Source: Streptococcus suis (lineage in GTDB: Bacteria; Bacillota; Bacilli; Lactobacillales; Streptococcaceae). Taken from it: a DNA stretch of 64,000 nucleotides. A program made the translations under genes and the position numbers. The notes under the pieces were generated by a model. It did no database searches. It was given only the letters and a program-made list of their open reading frames with translations, and was not told the origin of the DNA. Shown here piece by piece: positions 22,952 to 31,481 of the stretch. The stretch lies in assembly GCF_024509555.1 (NCBI RefSeq), contig NZ_JAMWEL010000011.1:1-64000 (forward strand), given 5' to 3'. The stretch's first letter is position 1, and the number at the start of each line of letters is the position of its first letter.

Positions 22952-23806
22952 ATGTTAAACTTAAACCAGTTGCTCGATGCTGGTTACTGGTCAAGTCTGA
23001 TTGCTAGTCCTTGGGTAGCTATCCTACACTTGATTGACATCAGTATCGTTGTTTATTTAATTTTTAATTTTAGTAAGGCCATTGCCGGAACGAAGATTAT
23101 GACCCTCATTCGCGGAGTCTTTCTCTTCATTATTGCACAACTTCTTGCTAGTTTATTCGGGTTGCAGACCATTGCTTGGTTGATTAATCAGGTTATCACC
23201 TATGGAGTGATTGCTGCAGTTGTGATTTTTGCTCCGGAATTACGGGCTATGCTTGAGAGGTTAGGGAGGACAACTCAGATTTTTACGTCCAATACCTTGT
23301 CTAAAGAAGATAAGATTGTAGATGCTTTTATCAAGTCTGTAGCCTATATGTCCCCGAGGAAAATTGGTGCCTTAGTAGCAGTAGAACAAGCCCAAACTCT
23401 TCAAGAGTATAGGGCTACTGGAATAAAATTAGATGCGGATATTTCCCATGAACTACTGATTAATATCTTTATTCCAAATACACCTCTACATGATGGCGCC
23501 GTCATTATTAAGGAGGATAAGGTAGCTGTTTCTTGTGCCTATCTCCCCTTATCTGAAAGCGCAGGTATTTCAAAAGAATTCGGTACTCGGCATAGGGCAG
23601 CGATTGGATTATCAGAAGTATCAGATGCTTTTATCTTTATTGTTTCTGAAGAAACTGGAAACATCTCAGTAGCTTATAATGGAAATTTTAAGCATGATTT
23701 GAGTTTGGAGGATTTTGAACTTGAATTAAGAAAAATTTTCAGTTCGGAAAATCAAGAGAAGAGTACATTCTTGAATCGCTTGAGAGGGGGCAAACATGCA
23801 AGATAA
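22952..23806 (+). CDS. cdaA: Diadenylate cyclase CdaA
   Basis: Membrane-bound enzyme (284 aa from ATG 22952) that makes cyclic di-AMP from two ATP. Three N-terminal membrane helices (about residues 20-95) precede the DAC domain with the catalytic DGA (TPLHDGAVIIK) and RHR (GTRHRAAIGLSE) motifs. Start 22952 (MLNLNQLLD) is chosen by family length; a GTG at 22925 would add nine charged residues. The ribosome binding site is weak. An extended -10, TGG-TATAAT, lies at about 22904-22912. First gene of cdaA-cdaR-glmM, which ties c-di-AMP to cell-wall precursor supply. Confidence 0.93.
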   Translation: MLNLNQLLDAGYWSSLIASPWVAILHLIDISIVVYLIFNFSKAIAGTKIMTLIRGVFLFIIAQLLASLFGLQTIAWLINQVITYGVIAAVVIFAPELRAMLERLGRTTQIFTSNTLSKEDKIVDAFIKSVAYMSPRKIGALVAVEQAQTLQEYRATGIKLDADISHELLINIFIPNTPLHDGAVIIKEDKVAVSCAYLPLSESAGISKEFGTRHRAAIGLSEVSDAFIFIVSEETGNISVAYNGNFKHDLSLEDFELELRKIFSSENQEKSTFLNRLRGGKHAR

Positions 23807-24500
23807 ATTTAAAACTGTAGGACATTTAGCCCTGTCCATCTGTCTCGCACTTTTGCTCTTTTTCTATGCAACTACAACAAATTATAAAACATCAGAAACT
23901 GCTGCTCAGAATTCAGAAACAGAAACCTATGTACACACGTTAAACAACGTTCCGATTGATATTGATTATAATAATAGTGAACAGTTTATTTCTGGTTTTT
24001 CCTCGACAGTGACAGTTGAATTAAGAGGATCCAATCGAGTACTCTTACAAAGGGAATCTGATGAAGCAACAAGGACTTTTCAGGTTGTTGCTGATTTAAC
24101 AGAATTGGAAAATGGCACGCATACAGTCAAACTTCAGCTTGTCAATTTACCAGCAGGAGTGACAGCTACCTTGGCTCCAGATGCTATTACGGTTAAAATA
24201 GGTAAACGAATGAGCAAGGCTCTACCTGTTGAAGCTAGAGTCTATAGTAATCAGCTGGCAGATGGTTTTAGCCTTTCCAAAGTATCTGTTAATGTAGATA
24301 CTGTGAAGGTAACTACAGATGAAGAAACAATGGCTAAGATTGATCGAATTGAAGCGGTGGCAATAGATGTAAGTAATCTATCAACAAATTATAGCGGAAC
24401 AGCTAAATTACAAGCTGTTGATAGTGACGGTAATGTGTTGCCGGTTGTACTTTCACAAACAGAAGCGAATATGCAAATTACATTAACAAAAACGAAATAA
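23796..24500 (+). CDS. cdaR: CdaA regulatory protein CdaR (YbbR domains)
   Basis: A 234-aa protein with one N-terminal membrane anchor (residues about 8-28, ALSICLALLLFFYATTT) and two extracytoplasmic YbbR repeats. CdaR binds CdaA and modulates c-di-AMP synthesis. It overlaps cdaA by 11 bp. Many homologues have three or four YbbR domains; this one appears to have two, so it is on the short side. Confidence 0.9.
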   Translation: MQDKFKTVGHLALSICLALLLFFYATTTNYKTSETAAQNSETETYVHTLNNVPIDIDYNNSEQFISGFSSTVTVELRGSNRVLLQRESDEATRTFQVVADLTELENGTHTVKLQLVNLPAGVTATLAPDAITVKIGKRMSKALPVEARVYSNQLADGFSLSKVSVNVDTVKVTTDEETMAKIDRIEAVAIDVSNLSTNYSGTAKLQAVDSDGNVLPVVLSQTEANMQITLTKTK

Positions 24501-24515
24501 GAGGTAAATTTTAAA

Positions 24516-25868
24516 ATGGGTAAATATTTTGGTACGGACGGTGTCCGTGGTGAAGCAAACTTAGAATTGACGCCAGAATTGGCATTTAAACTAGGTCGTT
24601 TTGGTGGTTATGTTCTCAGTCAACATGAGACGGATGTACCACGTGTCTTTGTGGCACGTGACACCCGTATCTCAGGTCAGATGTTGGAAGCCGCCTTGGT
24701 TGCTGGCCTTTTATCAGCTGGAATTCACGTCTATAAACTAGGTGTCCTTGCAACTCCCGGTGTAGCTCACTTGGTGAAAACAGAAAAAGCTAGCGCTGGT
24801 GTAATGATTTCAGCCAGTCATAACCCTGCTCAAGATAATGGGATTAAGTTTTTTGCAGGTGACGGCTTCAAGTTGGATGATGCCTTGGAGGCAGAGATTG
24901 AAGCTCTCTTGGATGCTGAAGAAGATATACTTCCTCGTCCATCTGCACAGGGCTTGGGTGATGTGGTCGATTATCCCGAAGGTTTACGTAAATACGAATC
25001 CTTCCTTGTATCGACTGGTACCCAATTGGAAGGCATGAAAGTTGCCTTGGATACTGCCAATGGCGCTGCCTCAACCTCTGCTCGTCAAATTTTTGCGGAT
25101 TTGGGAGCTGATTTGACCGTTATGGCTGAACATCCAGACGGATTGAATATCAATGAAGGCGTTGGTTCAACCCACCCAGAAAAATTGCAGGAATTGGTGA
25201 AAGAAACAGGTAGTCAAATTGGACTTGCCTTTGACGGAGACAGTGACCGCCTGATTGCCGTTGATGAAAATGGTGACTTGGTTGACGGCGACCGTATCAT
25301 GTACATCGTTGGTAAGTATTTGGCAGACAAGGGCTTACTTGCTAAAAATACCATTGTGACAACTGTTATGTCTAACCTTGGTTTCCATAAGGCCTTGGAC
25401 CGTGAAGGTATTGAAAAAGCAGTGACCGCAGTTGGTGACCGTTATGTGGTTGAGGAGATGCGCAAAGGTGGCTATAATGTTGGAGGGGAGCAGTCAGGAC
25501 ATGTGATTCTGATGGATTATAACACCACAGGCGACGGCCAGTTGACCGCTGTGCAATTGACCAAAATCATGAAAGAAACTGGTAAGAAGTTGTCAGAATT
25601 GGCCGCAGAAGTGACCATTTACCCACAAAAATTGGTCAATATTCGTGTGGAAAATAGCATGAAGGACAAGGCAATGGAAGTGACTGCTATTGCAGCTATC
25701 ATTGAAAAAATGGAAGCAGAAATGGCTGGCAACGGTCGTATCTTGGTTCGCCCAAGTGGTACTGAGCCACTCTTGCGTGTCATGGCAGAAGCACCAACGG
25801 ATGCTGAAGTCGATTACTATGTGGACACCATTGCCGATGTGGTCCGTGCGGAAATCGGTTTAGATTAA
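24516..25868 (+). CDS. glmM: Phosphoglucosamine mutase GlmM
   Basis: Converts glucosamine-6-phosphate to glucosamine-1-phosphate for UDP-GlcNAc and peptidoglycan. 450 aa, the normal size. Active-site Ser in [17 protein letters not shown] (Ser about 101), metal-binding loop FDGDSDRL, sugar-binding GGEQSGH and phosphate-binding [11 protein letters not shown]. GlmM also binds and inhibits CdaA in related bacteria, which explains the conserved gene order. Confidence 0.97.
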   Translation: MGKYFGTDGVRGEANLELTPELAFKLGRFGGYVLSQHETDVPRVFVARDTRISGQMLEAALVAGLLSAGIHVYKLGVLATPGVAHLVKTEKASAGVMISASHNPAQDNGIKFFAGDGFKLDDALEAEIEALLDAEEDILPRPSAQGLGDVVDYPEGLRKYESFLVSTGTQLEGMKVALDTANGAASTSARQIFADLGADLTVMAEHPDGLNINEGVGSTHPEKLQELVKETGSQIGLAFDGDSDRLIAVDENGDLVDGDRIMYIVGKYLADKGLLAKNTIVTTVMSNLGFHKALDREGIEKAVTAVGDRYVVEEMRKGGYNVGGEQSGHVILMDYNTTGDGQLTAVQLTKIMKETGKKLSELAAEVTIYPQKLVNIRVENSMKDKAMEVTAIAAIIEKMEAEMAGNGRILVRPSGTEPLLRVMAEAPTDAEVDYYVDTIADVVRAEIGLD

Positions 25869-25880
25869 GAAAAAGTAAAC

Positions 25881-25910
25881 AGAGACTGGAAGGATTTCCA
25901 GCCTCTTTTG
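25881..25910 (+). terminator. Probable terminator between glmM and the ABC-F gene
   Basis: AGAGaCTGGAA / TTCCAGcCTCTTTT with one mismatch. It is only about 10 bases before the next start codon. Confidence 0.55.
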
Positions 25911-25920
25911 TGAGGAAATT

Positions 25921-27465
25921 ATGAGTATTTTAGAAGTAAAGAATTTAAGTCATGGGTTTGGTGATCGTGCCATTTTTGAGAATGTCTCCTTCCGTCTTTT
26001 AAAAGGGGAGCATATTGGCCTTGTTGGTGCCAATGGTGAAGGGAAATCGACCTTCATGTCCATCGTGACAGGTCAATTGCAGCCAGATGAAGGTAAGGTT
26101 GAATGGTCACGTTATGTAACGGCAGGTTATTTAGATCAGCATGCTAAATTAGAAAAAGGTCAATCAGTCCGTGATGTCTTGCGGACAGCATTCGATGAAC
26201 TCTTCAAGACAGAAGCTCGTATCAATGACATTTACATGTCTATGGCAGAAGAGGGTGCCGATATGGATGCCCTTATGGAAGAGGTTGGTGAGCTGCAGGA
26301 TCGTCTGGAAAGCCGTGATTTCTATACACTTGATGCCAAGATTGACGAAGTAGCGCGTGCGCTTGGTGTTATGGATTATGGCATGGACAAGGACGTGACG
26401 GAGTTATCAGGGGGACAACGGACTAAGGTTCTTTTGGCAAAATTGCTCTTGGAAAAGCCTGACATCTTGCTTCTGGATGAGCCGACCAACTACTTGGATG
26501 CAGAGCATATCGACTGGCTCAAACGCTACTTACAGAACTATGAAAATGCCTTTGTCTTGATTTCGCACGATATTCCATTCTTGAATGATGTGATAAACAT
26601 TGTCTACCATGTGGAAAATCAGCTTTTGACTCGTTACACAGGCGACTATTACCAATTCCAAGAAGTCCATGCTATGAAGCGGGCTCAGTTGGAGGCGGCC
26701 TACGAACGCCAGCAGAAGGAAATCGCAGACTTGCAGGACTTCGTTAACCGTAACAAGGCCCGCGTTGCGACTCGAAACATGGCCATGTCCCGTCAGAAGA
26801 AGTTGGATAAGATGGAGATTATTGAGCTTCAAGCAGAGAAACCAAAGCCGTCATTTGATTTCAAAATGGCTCGAACTCCAAGCCGCTTTATCTTCCAAAC
26901 GACTGATTTGGAAATTGGTTATGACCGTGTATTGACACGTAAACCGCTCAATCTGACCTTTGAACGCAACCAGAAGATTGCCATTGTTGGTGCCAACGGT
27001 ATCGGTAAATCTACTCTTCTTAAAAGTTTGCTGGGTATTATTCCACCGCTCGGTGGTTCTGTGGAGCGTGGGGAGTATCTGGAACTAGGCTATTTTGAGC
27101 AAGAAGTAGCTGGTGGCAATCGTCAGACTCCGCTTGAAGCCGTTTGGGATGCTTTTCCTGCTCTTAATCAGGCGGAAGTTCGGGCAGCCTTGGCTCGTTG
27201 CGGTCTGACTTCCAAACATATCGAAAGCCAGATTCAAGTTCTTTCAGGTGGTGAGCAGGCAAAAGTTCGCTTCTGTTTGCTTATGAACCGTGAAAACAAT
27301 GTCTTGGTTCTTGACGAGCCGACCAACCACTTGGATGTGGATGCCAAGGATGAACTCAAACGTGCCCTTCAAGCTTATAAGGGCTCAATTCTCATGGTTT
27401 GCCACGAGCCTGATTTCTATGAAGGCTGGGTGGACGATGTATGGGACTTTAATGAATTGACATAA
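25921..27465 (+). CDS. ABC-F ATPase, YbiT/YkpA-like
   Basis: A 514-aa protein with two ABC cassettes: GANGEGKST, LSGGQRTKVLLAK, ILLLDEPTNYLD and GANGIGKST, LSGGEQAKVRFCL, VLVLDEPTNHLD. There is no C-terminal coiled coil. The length and DEPTNYLD in cassette 1 fit the YbiT/YkpA branch, thought to act on translating ribosomes. TGAGGAAATT precedes the ATG. Confidence 0.9.
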   Translation: MSILEVKNLSHGFGDRAIFENVSFRLLKGEHIGLVGANGEGKSTFMSIVTGQLQPDEGKVEWSRYVTAGYLDQHAKLEKGQSVRDVLRTAFDELFKTEARINDIYMSMAEEGADMDALMEEVGELQDRLESRDFYTLDAKIDEVARALGVMDYGMDKDVTELSGGQRTKVLLAKLLLEKPDILLLDEPTNYLDAEHIDWLKRYLQNYENAFVLISHDIPFLNDVINIVYHVENQLLTRYTGDYYQFQEVHAMKRAQLEAAYERQQKEIADLQDFVNRNKARVATRNMAMSRQKKLDKMEIIELQAEKPKPSFDFKMARTPSRFIFQTTDLEIGYDRVLTRKPLNLTFERNQKIAIVGANGIGKSTLLKSLLGIIPPLGGSVERGEYLELGYFEQEVAGGNRQTPLEAVWDAFPALNQAEVRAALARCGLTSKHIESQIQVLSGGEQAKVRFCLLMNRENNVLVLDEPTNHLDVDAKDELKRALQAYKGSILMVCHEPDFYEGWVDDVWDFNELT

Positions 27466-27470
27466 GAAGC

Positions 27471-27495
27471 AAGCTATCGAAAGGTAGCTTTTTCT
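27471..27495 (+). terminator. Intrinsic terminator
   Basis: AAGCTATC-GAAA-GGTAGCTT then TTTT; GAAA tetraloop. Confidence 0.8.
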
Positions 27496-27541
27496 TTGTG
27501 CTTATACTATAATAGAATTAGCATGGTAAAGGAGGTAAAAA

Positions 27542-27574
27542 ATGAAAAGAACAGAACGAGGTCATATTGGCTAG
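27542..27574 (+). CDS. Ten-codon upstream ORF (MKRTERGHIG)
   Basis: AAAGGAGG at about 27529-27536 gives this tiny frame a stronger ribosome binding site than the methyltransferase that follows. It ends at TAG 27572 and is in the same frame as that gene, whose ATG is 21 bases further. It may be a leader peptide or a start region separated from its gene by a stop mutation. Confidence 0.4.
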   Translation: MKRTERGHIG

Positions 27575-27595
27575 GCCTCAAGCGAGGAAAGAAAA

Positions 27596-28372
27596 ATGAC
27601 AGATTATGTAAACTACAATCAAGAACGTTGGAATCGGGTTTCAGCTAGACAGGGAAATGCCTATACAGTTCCGCTCAGTCATGAGGAATTTCTTGTTGCC
27701 AAAGACAAGCCCTTATCCGTTTCTTTGACGGTTGGAAAGACCGTTCCACTTGACTGGTTTGAAAAAGCCCAAGGTAAGAAATTGCTGGGTTTGGCCTGTG
27801 GTGGTGGTCAACAGGGACCAATTTTTGCGGCTCATGGCTATGAGACAACTATTTTGGACTTCTCCAAGGAACAGTTGGACAAGGATATGCTGGTTGCTGA
27901 GCGAGAAAATCTGAATTTGCAGACGGTGCAGGCAGATATGACACAGCCTTTTCCTTTTGAAGACGAGACTTTTGACATCATTTTTTGCCCGGTTTCAAAT
28001 GTTTATATCGAGGATTTGACCAATATGTGGCAGGAGTCTTATCGGGTTTTGAAAAAGGGAGGGTTGCTCATGGTTGGCTACATGAACCCTTGGATTTATG
28101 TCTTTGATGCTGATGATGTTTGGGAGCATCCAGACAAAACCTTGGTTCCAAAGTACAGCCTACCTTTTAACGCACGACAATTAGAAGAAGCAGGACAAAT
28201 CACGATTGATCCAGAATATGGCTATGAATTTAGCCATACCTTAGAAGAACAGATTGCAGGGCAATTACGAGCTGGTTTTGCCATGATTGATTTTTACGAA
28301 TCCAGAGACAGTCGCAATCGCCTGTCCAAATTTGGTCCAGATTATCTGGCTAATTTGTCTGTAAAATTGTAG
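27596..28372 (+). CDS. Class I SAM-dependent methyltransferase
   Basis: A 258-aa cytoplasmic methyltransferase. The binding motif is LLGLACGGGQQGPIFAAHGYETTILDFS (about residues 61-88), with the acidic end of strand 2 in LDFS and motif IV FDIIFCPVSNVYIED. This is the Methyltransf_11/25 type; the substrate is not evident. The ribosome binding site is GAGGAAAG. The stop TAG is the first base triplet of a 30-bp sequence repeated at 30251. Confidence 0.85.
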   Translation: MTDYVNYNQERWNRVSARQGNAYTVPLSHEEFLVAKDKPLSVSLTVGKTVPLDWFEKAQGKKLLGLACGGGQQGPIFAAHGYETTILDFSKEQLDKDMLVAERENLNLQTVQADMTQPFPFEDETFDIIFCPVSNVYIEDLTNMWQESYRVLKKGGLLMVGYMNPWIYVFDADDVWEHPDKTLVPKYSLPFNARQLEEAGQITIDPEYGYEFSHTLEEQIAGQLRAGFAMIDFYESRDSRNRLSKFGPDYLANLSVKL

Positions 28373-28401
28373 AAAACAGCTGCCGAAAGGTGGCTTTTTT
28401 T
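28370..28401 (+). terminator. Intrinsic terminator, copy 1 of a 30-bp direct repeat
   Basis: AGCTGCC-GAAA-GGTGGCT plus T run. The 30 bases from 28370, starting with the stop codon, are identical to 30251-30280. Confidence 0.85.
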
Positions 28402-28471
28402 GAAAAAAGCTGTTAAAACATTAAATAAATGATATAATAATTTTGAAAAATAGAAGAAAGGTAGAGATATA

Positions 28472-29653
28472 ATGGGTATTCTAAAAGATGTCAAAGATGT
28501 ACTGGGAAGAGGGCTGAATAGTGCGATTGATGGAACTATTCACGATCAGTGGAAAGAGATTATTACAGCTGGACCTTTCGATGAACATACGGTTGTAACC
28601 CCAGGTGTGTATCAGGCTATGAATAATTGGCGAGGAGAAAATTATAAAGGCAACATAGGTGTCATTACATCTGGCTCTAAAATTTCTATCCCTGAAAATA
28701 CAGCAGCCTTTATTTTTGATCATGCAGGTATTGAAGAAATCATAACAACCCCAGGAGAGTTTATCTATCAAAATGGAGAATCCTCTATTTTTAGTGGAAG
28801 CAAGGATAAAAATGCTGACATCTGGAAGCAAGTGGGCGAAAAGGCAAGCGATTTAATTGGACAGGTTGGTGATCGATTGGCCTTTGGTGGCCAAGCCTCT
28901 GCGGATAAGCGTATTGCTTTTGTGAATCTTCGTGAAATTCGTAATATTAAATTTGGAACTAGAGGTGGTATTGTTTACAATGATGCTTATTATGGTACAG
29001 ATTTAGAGATTTTTGCACGGGGAAATATTTCCTTACAGGTGATTCAGCCTGAAACCTTTATACGTAATTTTCTTCCTCCGAACGTTTCGTATTATTCTTT
29101 TTCAGATAAAAAGGTTAAAGAACAAATTTTATCTGAATTCCTTCACTCTTTTGTGGTTGCGGTAACTTCTCTATCTGACCAATTTCGCATTTCCCAGCTA
29201 CCCACAAAATCAATGGCAATTGCTGAAGCAATTGAAAAAGATGATTACAATGCTGGTACTTGGCTAGAACGATTTGGGCTAAAGATTGTTAAAGTAGCCA
29301 TTGAAAATATAGAATTTTCACCAGATTCGAAGAAATTGGTACATGATTTTTCTGCCAACAAGATGCATCTTAGAGCCTATGATGATGCCAATCAGCGTAG
29401 TGCAGATATTGCAGCTCAACAGAAAATTGCTGACGGCGTGAATCAGCATGGTCTAGGAGATGCGGGAGGTTTACTAGTGGGAATGAATCTAGCACAGCAA
29501 CTAGGTCAATCTTCCTCCAGTGCTAGTCATCAATCCCAGCTCAATCTTGATGAGCAAATAGAGGCGGTTACAAAATTAAAACAATTGTTTGATATGGGAA
29601 TTTTATCAGAAGACGAATTTGCAAAAAAGAAAAAAGAAATTTTAGGTTTATAA
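28472..29653 (+). CDS. SPFH/Band-7 domain protein with C-terminal SHOCT motif (YdjI-like)
   Basis: A 393-aa protein without signal peptide. Residues about 30-290 form an SPFH domain of the virion-core-like/YdjI type (WKEIITAGPFDEHTVVTPG near the start, VKVAIENIEFSP later). Then comes a Gln/Ser-rich linker and a SHOCT-like ending LDEQIEAVTKLKQLFDMGILSEDEFAKKKKEILG. SPFH proteins assemble on membranes as scaffolds. It is paired with the zinc-ribbon membrane protein 12 bp downstream, and the pair is bracketed by identical stop-plus-terminator repeats. Confidence 0.88.
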   Translation: MGILKDVKDVLGRGLNSAIDGTIHDQWKEIITAGPFDEHTVVTPGVYQAMNNWRGENYKGNIGVITSGSKISIPENTAAFIFDHAGIEEIITTPGEFIYQNGESSIFSGSKDKNADIWKQVGEKASDLIGQVGDRLAFGGQASADKRIAFVNLREIRNIKFGTRGGIVYNDAYYGTDLEIFARGNISLQVIQPETFIRNFLPPNVSYYSFSDKKVKEQILSEFLHSFVVAVTSLSDQFRISQLPTKSMAIAEAIEKDDYNAGTWLERFGLKIVKVAIENIEFSPDSKKLVHDFSANKMHLRAYDDANQRSADIAAQQKIADGVNQHGLGDAGGLLVGMNLAQQLGQSSSSASHQSQLNLDEQIEAVTKLKQLFDMGILSEDEFAKKKKEILGL

Positions 29654-29665
29654 AGGAGAAAGTCG

Positions 29666-30253
29666 ATGTTTTATCTTGCTAAATTAAAAAGTACACGTAG
29701 AAATTACTTGATCGGTACAATTCTAACAGGTTTGACTGTTATTGGAAGTTTGATGAACATTTTTTCACCGCCGGAAACATCAACTTCTGGTCCGATTACT
29801 TACCTTATTACAGCAATAATTTTCATCGGATTGACACTCTTTTTATTCAAAAAGTACAAGACTGCTCAGCTATTGTTAACCAAGGCAGAGTCTTATCAAA
29901 TTATTTTTATGGAAGCAGAGGAGATTGATTTTATAGAATTGGAGCGTTTAACTGGGGAGTCACATACCCGGGTACTTACGATATTAGAAGAGTTACTGAA
30001 ACGGCAAGCTCTTACAGGGATTGGAATTGATTACCAAGACCGAAAGGTCATCAATAATGTAAAGAAAGAGTCTAGGAACAAAGCGCGTCAGAATAAAGCG
30101 GCCACTTCAAAAAGGAACTATAAGAAAGTCAGTAAAGAAGAAAAGGTAGAGGCTACAAGCCAAACAACCTCCAAATGCTCTCAATGTGGTGCAACCAATA
30201 CAATTGTACTGGGGCAAGAAAATTACTGTGAATACTGCTCTTCGATAATATAG
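29666..30253 (+). CDS. Membrane protein with C-terminal zinc ribbon, SPFH partner
   Basis: A 195-aa protein. Two membrane helices (about 14-34 and 45-65) are followed by a soluble domain, a Lys-rich linker (about 132-160) and a C-terminal zinc ribbon CSQCGATNTIV...CEYCSSII. AAAGGAGAAAG precedes the ATG. It is likely a partner of the SPFH protein at the membrane. The middle part (IDFIELERLTGESHTRVLTILEELLKR) resembles a winged helix; function unknown. Confidence 0.8.
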   Translation: MFYLAKLKSTRRNYLIGTILTGLTVIGSLMNIFSPPETSTSGPITYLITAIIFIGLTLFLFKKYKTAQLLLTKAESYQIIFMEAEEIDFIELERLTGESHTRVLTILEELLKRQALTGIGIDYQDRKVINNVKKESRNKARQNKAATSKRNYKKVSKEEKVEATSQTTSKCSQCGATNTIVLGQENYCEYCSSII

Positions 30254-30281
30254 AAAACAGCTGCCGAAAGGTGGCTTTTTC
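30251..30281 (+). terminator. Intrinsic terminator, copy 2 of the 30-bp direct repeat
   Basis: Same stem AGCTGCC-GAAA-GGTGGCT as at 28370, again beginning with the stop codon. Confidence 0.85.
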
Positions 30282-30310
30282 TTATCAGGTCTCTAAGTTT
30301 TGTCTGAAAA

Positions 30311-30325
30311 TTATAATGTTTATAA
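30311..30325. promoter_or_regulatory. PerR/Fur-like box 1
   Basis: TTATAATGTTTATAA; one mismatch to the 7-1-7 consensus TTATAATnATTATAA. It lies just upstream of the -35. Confidence 0.6.
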
Positions 30326-30331
30326 AAAAGC

Positions 30332-30359
30332 TTGACAAGTTTTTAAAAAGGAGTATAAT
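30332..30359 (+). promoter_or_regulatory. Promoter of the cupin-fetAB operon
   Basis: TTGACA (30332-30337), 16-base spacer, TATAAT (30354-30359). Confidence 0.85.
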
Positions 30360-30373
30360 TAGAATTGTTCTAA
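30359..30373. promoter_or_regulatory. PerR/Fur-like box 2
   Basis: TTAGAATTGTTCTAA, a clean inverted repeat that starts on the last base of the -10 and would block transcription initiation. Confidence 0.7.
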
Positions 30374-30380
30374 AGAAAGT

Positions 30381-30395
30381 TTAGAATGATTATAA
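30381..30395. promoter_or_regulatory. PerR/Fur-like box 3
   Basis: TTAGAATGATTATAA, one mismatch to TTATAATnATTATAA, 22 bp (two helical turns) from box 2. Confidence 0.7.
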
Positions 30396-30412
30396 TTTAG
30401 AGGTAAACAATT

Positions 30413-30841
30413 ATGACTACAAAAGATTATGGAAAAGCTCCATTTGTAACCAATATTGAAACAGCAACGCTTGAAAATACCAACTACCGCACGGCCCTTT
30501 GGACTGGGGAACTCTTGCAAGTTACCCTCATGTCTATCCCGGTCGGTGGTGACATCGGTGCAGAAGTCCATAATGAAAACGATCAATTCCTCCGCATTGA
30601 GCAAGGTCACGGCCGTGTTATCATGGGTGAATCAGCTGATAAGATTACGCTTGATACGGAAGTTGGACCAGAAGATGCTATTTTAATTCCAAACGGAACC
30701 TACCATAATGTCATCAACATCGGTCAAGAAGACCTAAAAATCTACTCTATTTATGGACCAGCCCACCACGCTCATGGGACAGTTCATGAAACCCAAGCCA
30801 TCGCTATCGCTGCTGAAGAAGCAGAAGAGCATGGACATTAA
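30413..30841 (+). CDS. Cupin-domain protein
   Basis: A 142-aa single cupin. Motif 1 is roughly GGDIGAEVHNENDQFLRIEQGHG (metal ligands His, Gln/Glu region) and motif 2 is PNGTYHNVINIG. The C-terminus is His-rich (HHAHGTVHE and EEHGH), a possible metal-binding tail. It is the first gene of an operon with an iron-export-type ABC system, under three PerR/Fur-like boxes, so a role in metal or peroxide handling is likely (inference). Confidence 0.88.
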   Translation: MTTKDYGKAPFVTNIETATLENTNYRTALWTGELLQVTLMSIPVGGDIGAEVHNENDQFLRIEQGHGRVIMGESADKITLDTEVGPEDAILIPNGTYHNVINIGQEDLKIYSIYGPAHHAHGTVHETQAIAIAAEEAEEHGH

Positions 30842-30842
30842 G

Positions 30843-31481
30843 ATGAACATTTTTCAACTTCAATCGGTCGGCTTATCGGACAAAGATAAGTCGATTTTAA
30901 CTGACATTAGCTTTACCGTTGCAGCAGGCGAGCGATTGACCTTGGTTGGACCTTCAGGTAGCGGCAAAAGCTCTATCTTAAAACTCTTGGCAGGCCTGAC
31001 TTCTGCGACCAGTGGGACTATTTTCTTTCAGGGGCGGGACATAGCAGAGCTGGATATGCCGAATTACAGGAGAGAGGTTTCCTATTGTTTTCAACAGCCA
31101 GTTCTCTTTGGCCAGACCGTCCAAGATAATCTCCAGTTTCCATTTACCATTCGTCAGCTGGCATTTGACCAGACCAAAGCCCTCAAGGCCCTAGAATCTG
31201 TTCATCTAGCACCAGAATTTTTAAGCAAGAAAATCATAGAACTATCTGGTGGAGAAAAGCAGCGAGTTGCCCTCATCCGCAATCTACTCTTCGAGCCCAA
31301 AGTCTTACTCTTGGACGAAATCTCTGCAGGCTTGGACGCCGAAACCAAGGCCATTGTCAATAAGCTCTTGGCAGACTACCAAGCCGCAGGAAATACCCTG
31401 ATTGAAGTCACTCATGACCAGTCAGAGATTGATGCAGCCCAAAAAATTCTGAGAATAGAAGGAGGTCGGGTCCAAGTATGA
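30843..31481 (+). CDS. fetA: FetA-like ABC ATP-binding protein
   Basis: A 212-aa ATPase: GPSGSGKSSILK, LSGGEKQRVALIRNLL, VLLLDEISAGLDAE and TH in EVTHDQ. Together with the next gene it forms a FetAB (YbbLM) system; in E. coli this exports iron and helps survive hydrogen peroxide. ATG 30843 (MNIFQLQ) follows the cupin stop by 1 base; an in-frame ATG at 30831 is an alternative. Translation is probably coupled to the cupin. Confidence 0.85.
   Translation: MNIFQLQSVGLSDKDKSILTDISFTVAAGERLTLVGPSGSGKSSILKLLAGLTSATSGTIFFQGRDIAELDMPNYRREVSYCFQQPVLFGQTVQDNLQFPFTIRQLAFDQTKALKALESVHLAPEFLSKKIIELSGGEKQRVALIRNLLFEPKVLLLDEISAGLDAETKAIVNKLLADYQAAGNTLIEVTHDQSEIDAAQKILRIEGGRVQV

Noticed and set aside
22923..22958. 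11-codon frame overlapping the cdaA start
   Set aside because: Begins shortly after the -10 with no ribosome binding site; short chance frames are common here.
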